DNA of 64,000 nt. Origin: UKL13-2 sp038321965. Its GTDB lineage: Bacteria; Pseudomonadota; Gammaproteobacteria; Burkholderiales; Usitatibacteraceae. Position 1 is the first letter of the stretch; each line of letters begins with the position of its first letter. Positions 59,063 through 64,000 of the stretch are shown in pieces. Below the pieces are notes generated by a model. That model did not search any database. It was not told the origin of the DNA and saw nothing but the letters and a program-made list of their open reading frames with translations. Made by a program: the position numbers and the translations under genes. The stretch lies in NCBI GenBank assembly GCA_038321965.1, contig JBBQFL010000011.1:1-64000 (forward strand), given 5' to 3'.

Positions 59063-62000
59063 TCAATACGGCTGCCGCTCAATATGCCGCACCTGCGCGA
59101 AGCCATTTACTGTCGTTGTCATCGTCGCATTGCTTGCATCAGTGAAGTCTAGCGAGATCGTTCCAATATTGGTCGACGTAAACGCACCCGGGTTGTACGG
59201 CACACCCAGCCAAGGTAACGATGTGTGCGAAAAGAGCAAGCCTGACCAAACCGTCCCGTTCCAGCTTCCACCTTGGGCTGTAAAGAACGTGGGCTTGCCT
59301 ACGACATCGTAGGTGTACCAGATTGGGAACAACACACGCCCCTGCTGAGCGATGTTGATGCCCCAACCATCCTCCGCTGAAGTTGCCCACCACAGATCGT
59401 TGGTTCGCAAATTGGGGCCAGCAGTCTCAGTTGCAAAAATCTGCCGCTGGATAGACTTGGTGTCACTGACACCGTTGATCGTATAGGCGAGTGTCGCGGT
59501 ACCGCTGCTCGTGTAGGTGATGGTGGCTGAACCAACCTGCGCGCCAATGACAAACTTGGATTTGTCGTAAGCGCTGAATGGGGATGATGTCGTCAGGTAC
59601 AGCGGCCCCGTAAAAACCGTTCCTGCGGCATTGAAACTGCCACCGGGCATCACGTACCACACCGATTTGCCATAAGGGTCATAGGCAAAGATCACGTTGA
59701 ACTGGATTGGCCCGTGTTGGGTGACCGACATTCCCCAGCCGTTTTCTGACGTACCAGCCCACCACATGTCGGTGTAGTCGGTGACTACTTGCGACACGAC
59801 GCGCAGATCAAAGGTCACTTGCTCGCTGATCCTTCCCGAGGCATGCCCTGTCGGGTAGAAGTATGTCGCCAGGTATTGCTTGATGCCGCTCGCGGATGCA
59901 GGTGCGGCTACCGTGCAGGTCGCGACCGCAGCGTCGTTTGCATCAGGCAACATGGACAAAACGATTTGTGCGCAACCCGTGATCGGCACACCGTTATCTG
60001 AAAACGTCACCGCACCTGCAGGATTGCTCATCTTGACCAGCGCGGTGAACGTGGTGGTGCGTCCGCTAACGATTGGCGGCAACGGCGTTGCTGCCACGCT
60101 CAGTACCGCCGAATTCAACACGACTGATTGCGAACGGCTGGTACTGGATGCGAGATTGTAGGCGTCACCTGAATATGTGGCCTGGTACTGGCGTGCACTC
60201 TGGTTCTGGTAGGCGGCGGGCACGAGGCAACTTGCCACACCTGCTACCAGCGTCACTGCCGCGCAACCGGGCAACACACTCGTTCCACTGTTGGTCGTGA
60301 CGCTGAAGCTCACAGTGCCACTCTGGCCGTTGCCACCAGCTGCGACCGATAACGTCAAGGCCTCGCCGTAGTTAGCCACGTTGTTGCTTGAATAAAATGC
60401 GAAGGGCAGGCTTGCGCCAGCTGACTTGATGAGTGTCGGTGCTACTCGTTGCGACCTGCTGCTATACACATCAGCAAGTTGTCCATCACTGTTGCCACCC
60501 CAACATACCATGCCGCCGTTAACGACGGCGCACGTGTGGCTTGCTCCCGCTGAAATTGATGAAACATTGCTACCAGCAGCAATTGCTTGCACTGGCACGA
60601 GTGTATTAATTGTGTTGCCGGTACCCAATTGGCCAGAATCATTGTGGCCCCAGCATTGCACCCCGCCGTTCAACAACGCGCAACTGTGCTCACTACCTGC
60701 TGACACCGCCAAAACATTGCTGCCGGCCGCAATCGCCTGTACCGGTACACGGCTGTCAACAGTACTGTTATTACCTAGCTGGCCTCTGAAGTTTCGGCCC
60801 CAGCACTGCACGCCTCCATTGACCACTGCGCACGCATGTTGACTCCATGTCGACACTGCAGTGACATGGCTGCCCGCTGCAATCGTCTGTATAGGCACGA
60901 TGCTATTGCTCGTGCTGTTGTTGCCCAGTTCCCCTTCACCGTTAAAGCCCCAGCACTGCACGCCGCCGTTGACAACCGCACAACTAAATTGAAACCCAGC
61001 CGATATCGCTGTGACATTGCTGTTAGCCGCAATTGTTTGCACCGGTACCAGGCTATCGCTGGTGCTGGCGTTGCCCAGTTGTCCAAAGAAATTCCAACCC
61101 CAGCATCGCACCCCACCATTAACCACTGCGCAACCGTGTGCGAAGCCCGCCGAGACCGATGTCGCGCTGCTGCCAGCTGCGATGGTCTGCACCGGAATAG
61201 AGCTCGCCGTCGTGCTGCTGTTGCCGAGTTTGCCTTGGCTATTGGAGCCCCAGCACTGGGCCCCACCGTTTGCTACAGCACAACTGAAGTACTCGCGCGC
61301 TGAGACCGCCGTGACGTTACTGCCAGCAGCAATTGCCTGGACAGGCGAAAGGCTATCAGTGGTAGTGTTGTTGCCAAGTTGGCCAAATCGGTTGTTGCCC
61401 CAACACTTCGCTCCACCGTTGACGACTGCGCAACTATGGACATCACCGGCTGCCGCGGCGGCTACACCACCGCCCGCTGCAATCGCCTGTGTTGGAATCA
61501 GGCTCCGGTAAATGCCGACAATACTGTTATTGCCAAATACGCCAGTGGGGTTGTTAACGCCAGTGGAGTTGTAGCCCCAGCACTGTACTGCGCCACCGAC
61601 CACCGCACAGCTGAAATCTGGGCCTGTCGATACCGCCGCGCTGCCGCTCGTACCTATCGCTTGTACTGGTACCGAGCTAGCCGTTATGCTGCCGTTGCCG
61701 AGTTGGCCACCATAGTTAGACCCCCAGCATTTCACGTTTCCGTTAGCGACGGCGCAACTGTGGGCGCCACCTGCCGACACGGCAGTTACATTGCTGTTGA
61801 CAGTGATCGCCGGCACAGGCACGGCGCTATTGGTGGTCGTAGCGTTGCCTAGTTGGCCTGAAGTGTTATAGCCCCAGCACTGCACGCCGCCGCTCACAAT
61901 CGCGCAGGCGTGATATGCGCTCATCGAAATCGCTGAAACATTGCTGCCGGGAAGGATTGCTTGCACTGGAACTAGGCTGGTTGCGGTGACGGTGTTCTTG

Positions 62001-62950
62001 CCGAGCTGTCCATAGATATTGCTACCCCAACATTGCACGCCGCCATTGACCAATGCACAGCTCTGGGACGTACTAGGCGCTACGCGAGGATGATTCAATA
62101 TGCCTCCCGACGCCACAGCGGTGACATTGCTCCCGGCGGCTATTGTTATGATCGGTACAAGGCTTGGCGTAATGCTGTTGTTGCCGAGTTGACCAAAATC
62201 ATTGGCACCCCAGCACTGCACCCCGCCGTCGGCCACCGCACAACTATGGCTAAAGCCTGCGGATACTGACGTGACGTTACTTCCTGGGGGAATCGCCTGC
62301 ACCGGCACCATGCTGAATGTTTTGCTGCCATTGCCAAGTTCGCCATAGCTATTACTGCCCCAGCACTGCACCCCGCCATTGACTACGGCGCAGCCATGGT
62401 AGTGGCCCGCAGATACCATGGTCGCGTTACTTCCAGGCGCTATTGCCGTCACAGGCACCAGACTAGATATCAGGCTGTTGTTGCCGAGCTGACCGGTGTC
62501 ATTGGCACCCCAACATTGCACGCCGCCGCTCGCTAGTGCGCAGGTGAAGTTGTTGCTCCCCGAGATGGCCGTGACAGTAGTGGCAGTGAGGTTGACCGTC
62601 AGGAGCACCGTCGTATTCGATACCCCTGCAGCAGTGTCGGTCGCCAACAGCGTTAGCGCAAAGCTTCCCGCTGCCGTCGGTGTGCCGCTGATTGCAATAC
62701 TGCCACTGCCATTGTGAGTGAACGACAGTCCCGCTGGAAGGCCCTCGATAGAGGCGCTCGCCAGTGGCAGCGCAGAGCCGACGAGCAAGTTGGCAGAATA
62801 GGTTTGGCTTTGAATCGCCGGCGGCAACTGCGGTGTGACCAGTTGCGGTTTGGCAATGGCCTGCAGACTGGCGAAGGAAAGAATGCCAAAGCAAATCAGC
62901 ACAAATACTGATTTGCAAAGCCGATAAGAGCCGTGTCTCAGAATAGACAT
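59063..62950 (-). CDS. Large secreted RCC1-repeat protein with Ig-like and WW...GWG domains
   Basis: This 1295-residue protein has a signal peptide (SVFVLICFGILSFASLQAIA), a putative Ig-like domain (about 35-120), then 14 RCC1-type repeats to about residue 860, each with the pattern CAVxxGGVQCWGxNxxGQLGN. Two Cys in each repeat could form disulphides outside the cytosol. An Ig-like stretch (about 880-1060) and two WW...E.GWG domains follow (DMWWAGTSENGWGMSV, DLWWATSAEDGWGINI). The RCC1 part probably forms beta-propellers, two at seven blades each. The function is unknown; adhesion or surface display is a guess. No membrane anchor or sorting signal is seen at the C terminus. Confidence 0.85.
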   Translation of the reverse strand: MSILRHGSYRLCKSVFVLICFGILSFASLQAIAKPQLVTPQLPPAIQSQTYSANLLVGSALPLASASIEGLPAGLSFTHNGSGSIAISGTPTAAGSFALTLLATDTAAGVSNTTVLLTVNLTATTVTAISGSNNFTCALASGGVQCWGANDTGQLGNNSLISSLVPVTAIAPGSNATMVSAGHYHGCAVVNGGVQCWGSNSYGELGNGSKTFSMVPVQAIPPGSNVTSVSAGFSHSCAVADGGVQCWGANDFGQLGNNSITPSLVPIITIAAGSNVTAVASGGILNHPRVAPSTSQSCALVNGGVQCWGSNIYGQLGKNTVTATSLVPVQAILPGSNVSAISMSAYHACAIVSGGVQCWGYNTSGQLGNATTTNSAVPVPAITVNSNVTAVSAGGAHSCAVANGNVKCWGSNYGGQLGNGSITASSVPVQAIGTSGSAAVSTGPDFSCAVVGGAVQCWGYNSTGVNNPTGVFGNNSIVGIYRSLIPTQAIAAGGGVAAAAAGDVHSCAVVNGGAKCWGNNRFGQLGNNTTTDSLSPVQAIAAGSNVTAVSAREYFSCAVANGGAQCWGSNSQGKLGNSSTTASSIPVQTIAAGSSATSVSAGFAHGCAVVNGGVRCWGWNFFGQLGNASTSDSLVPVQTIAANSNVTAISAGFQFSCAVVNGGVQCWGFNGEGELGNNSTSNSIVPIQTIAAGSHVTAVSTWSQHACAVVNGGVQCWGRNFRGQLGNNSTVDSRVPVQAIAAGSNVLAVSAGSEHSCALLNGGVQCWGHNDSGQLGTGNTINTLVPVQAIAAGSNVSSISAGASHTCAVVNGGMVCWGGNSDGQLADVYSSRSQRVAPTLIKSAGASLPFAFYSSNNVANYGEALTLSVAAGGNGQSGTVSFSVTTNSGTSVLPGCAAVTLVAGVASCLVPAAYQNQSARQYQATYSGDAYNLASSTSRSQSVVLNSAVLSVAATPLPPIVSGRTTTFTALVKMSNPAGAVTFSDNGVPITGCAQIVLSMLPDANDAAVATCTVAAPASASGIKQYLATYFYPTGHASGRISEQVTFDLRVVSQVVTDYTDMWWAGTSENGWGMSVTQHGPIQFNVIFAYDPYGKSVWYVMPGGSFNAAGTVFTGPLYLTTSSPFSAYDKSKFVIGAQVGSATITYTSSGTATLAYTINGVSDTKSIQRQIFATETAGPNLRTNDLWWATSAEDGWGINIAQQGRVLFPIWYTYDVVGKPTFFTAQGGSWNGTVWSGLLFSHTSLPWLGVPYNPGAFTSTNIGTISLDFTDASNATMTTTVNGFAQVRHIERQPY

Positions 62951-63553
62951 TTTGATTTTTCCGGTTGAACGCAGTAGGTGGTCAGCCTACACACCTCAGC
63001 GTAGACCGTCCGTGCGCAACCACACGCAGAAGCAATGTTTCCTGTGGCGGAGAGGCTAATTATTGACGCGTCGATGCACTTACCTTGAGCGTGATGACCT
63101 TGCATCGCTAAATGGGCATCGCGCTACAAAATTGCCGCCAAACTCAAGCGCTGGTTGACATCCTCAGCATTTTATGACGTGAAAGCCGGGTCAGTGCTTG
63201 ATCCACGAGTTGTAATGCCACGTCTCCCCCGGTAGAAGCGTAGAGATCAGGGGCAGTTTTAACAGATTGCCTCTCACCCCTCGTCATCTCCCCGAGGTGA
63301 CTGTACACATTCCGTCGAAGTCTTCAATCACTAGCACGGGTGCGGCGTTCAGGACAAAAGTGCTGGAGAAGCTTATCAAATGGCGTTCTCCGCGATAAAT
63401 TACCGACTCGCCCGCATTCCGACGATTACCGCTTGAATGCATCAATCGCGCCTTGACGACAGGAATTGAGATAATTGACCTTCCCAGCCTCAATTTCGGG
63501 CTGGCGCCATTGTCTCTTCAGGCACGGGGCCAATCCACTTCCCACTAAATAAG
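62951..63553. other. Intergenic region with a palindromic repeat
   Basis: About 600 bases separate the divergent RCC1 and hydrolase genes. They hold repeat copy 3 (63142-63204). A 69-codon minus-strand ORF (63284-63493) has no ribosome-binding site and no recognised motif. No RNA gene or terminator was seen. Confidence 0.5.
63142..63204. repeat. Dispersed palindromic repeat, copy 3
   Basis: The arms CTCAAGCGCTGG and TCAGTGCTTGATC are imperfect inverted repeats around the core TGACGTGAAAGCCGG. It matches copies 1 and 2 in the right half (TTTTATGxCxTGAAAGCCG and CAGTxCTxG). Confidence 0.65.
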
Positions 63554-64000
63554 ATGAATGTAGTCTCCGAAGTAAATATTTTCCGCACTGACGACCTGGC
63601 AATCGATTTCTTTTCGTGGCGAGATGGGCTCAATCAGACGGTCGCAATCACCTTCACACCGTTTGGTATCGCCGGTGCCGTATCGCTTGATGGCGCCGGA
63701 TTTGGTGGTGAGCTATTGCTTCGAAACGACTTCGATATCGTGGCGTTTAAGTCTACGAAAAATGTCTGGTATCAAAATATCACGCCAGAGATTATCTCGA
63801 CGGTGGAAAATTTCATTTCAGCGCGCGCGGTGCGTTACGCCAAGCGGGTAGGTTACGGAAGCAGCATGGGCGGCTATGCAGCCATTCAGTTTTCGCGAAA
63901 CCTCAAACTTGATACGGTCTTGGCACTTTCGCCACAGTTTGAAATAGACCAGCCTTATGACTCGCGATGGCACGCCGCTGCCCAGCTAATTGATTTCAAG
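63554..64000 (+). CDS. Right-truncated alpha/beta-hydrolase-like protein
   Basis: The frame from ATG 63554 stays open to the window edge (149 codons) and so continues outside. The fragment reads MNVVSEVNIFRTDDLAIDFF, then beta-rich FGGELLLRNDFDIVAFKS and the nucleophile elbow VGYGSSMGGYAAIQF (GSSMGG), followed by a strand LDTVLALSP. That is an alpha/beta-hydrolase core. Such elbow sequences occur in hydrolases linked to surface polysaccharide or secretion loci, but no neighbour is visible to support this. The ribosome-binding site is weak. Confidence 0.7.
   Translation, partial: MNVVSEVNIFRTDDLAIDFFSWRDGLNQTVAITFTPFGIAGAVSLDGAGFGGELLLRNDFDIVAFKSTKNVWYQNITPEIISTVENFISARAVRYAKRVGYGSSMGGYAAIQFSRNLKLDTVLALSPQFEIDQPYDSRWHAAAQLIDFK

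Noticed and set aside
63284..63493. Minus-strand ORF of 69 codons in the intergenic space
   Set aside because: No ribosome-binding site, no motif and no supporting neighbour.
1..64000. CRISPR arrays, rRNA genes and full insertion sequences
   Set aside because: No regularly spaced direct repeats, rRNA-like stretches or transposase genes were seen on reading both strands.

Overview
The window looks like chromosomal DNA of a betaproteobacterium. The evidence is the mix of families: tripartite TRAP transport with a FixJ/DctR-type two-component pair, tandem NodT-type RND efflux genes, a DUF6352-like protein, and secreted proteins with a WW...E.GWG motif that I associate with Betaproteobacteria and Xanthomonadales. 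I cannot name the genus. Genes are moderately GC-rich, often overlap by ATGA, and are separated by several kinds of palindromic intergenic repeat.

Region 1 (1-4970) is the end of a phage-derived element beside a tRNA-Val(CAC) gene. It holds a probable small terminase, a prohead protease fused to a major capsid protein with an internal ribosome-binding site, and small unknown genes. No tail genes are seen, so it is either a decayed prophage or a capsid-encoding satellite. Region 2 (5000-11200) is core: an RluF-type pseudouridine synthase, an AdiA/LdcC-type decarboxylase, two single-domain response regulators, a DUF6352-like protein and a PlsC-like acyltransferase. A near-consensus sigma-54 promoter followed about 80 nt later by a strong terminator suggests a small RNA at about 11327-11405. 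Region 3 (11469-18376) is a DctS/DctR-like sensor and regulator, divergent from a TRAP transporter with two tandem binding-protein genes (dctP, dctP, dctQ, dctM).

Region 4 (18749-27770) starts with an M14 peptidase and continues into a putative defence island: a single-chain restriction-modification protein, a HipA-like kinase translationally coupled to a HIRAN protein, and a Panacea-domain antitoxin two bases upstream of a small PemK-like candidate toxin. Palindromic repeats lie at its left edge and inside it. This is the most interesting part of the window.

Region 5 (27970-40000) has YceH, a Tat-exported amidase and a complete MdtABC-type RND pump with its outer-membrane factor. Region 6 (40000-50300) has small unknown proteins, a hydrolase, YcaO, peptidases of families M20, M32 and M24, a secreted WW-motif protein, a hemolysin-III protein and a Mug-like glycosylase. 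Region 7 (50500-56210) is a compact run: 5-formyl-THF cyclo-ligase, FolD, two acyl-CoA synthetases and an alpha/beta hydrolase. Region 8 (56216-64000) has a large dispersed repeat, an ABC-2 exporter, a 1295-residue secreted RCC1-repeat protein and a truncated alpha/beta hydrolase at the right edge.

All calls come from reading the sequence. No database search was run, so family names rest on recognised motifs.
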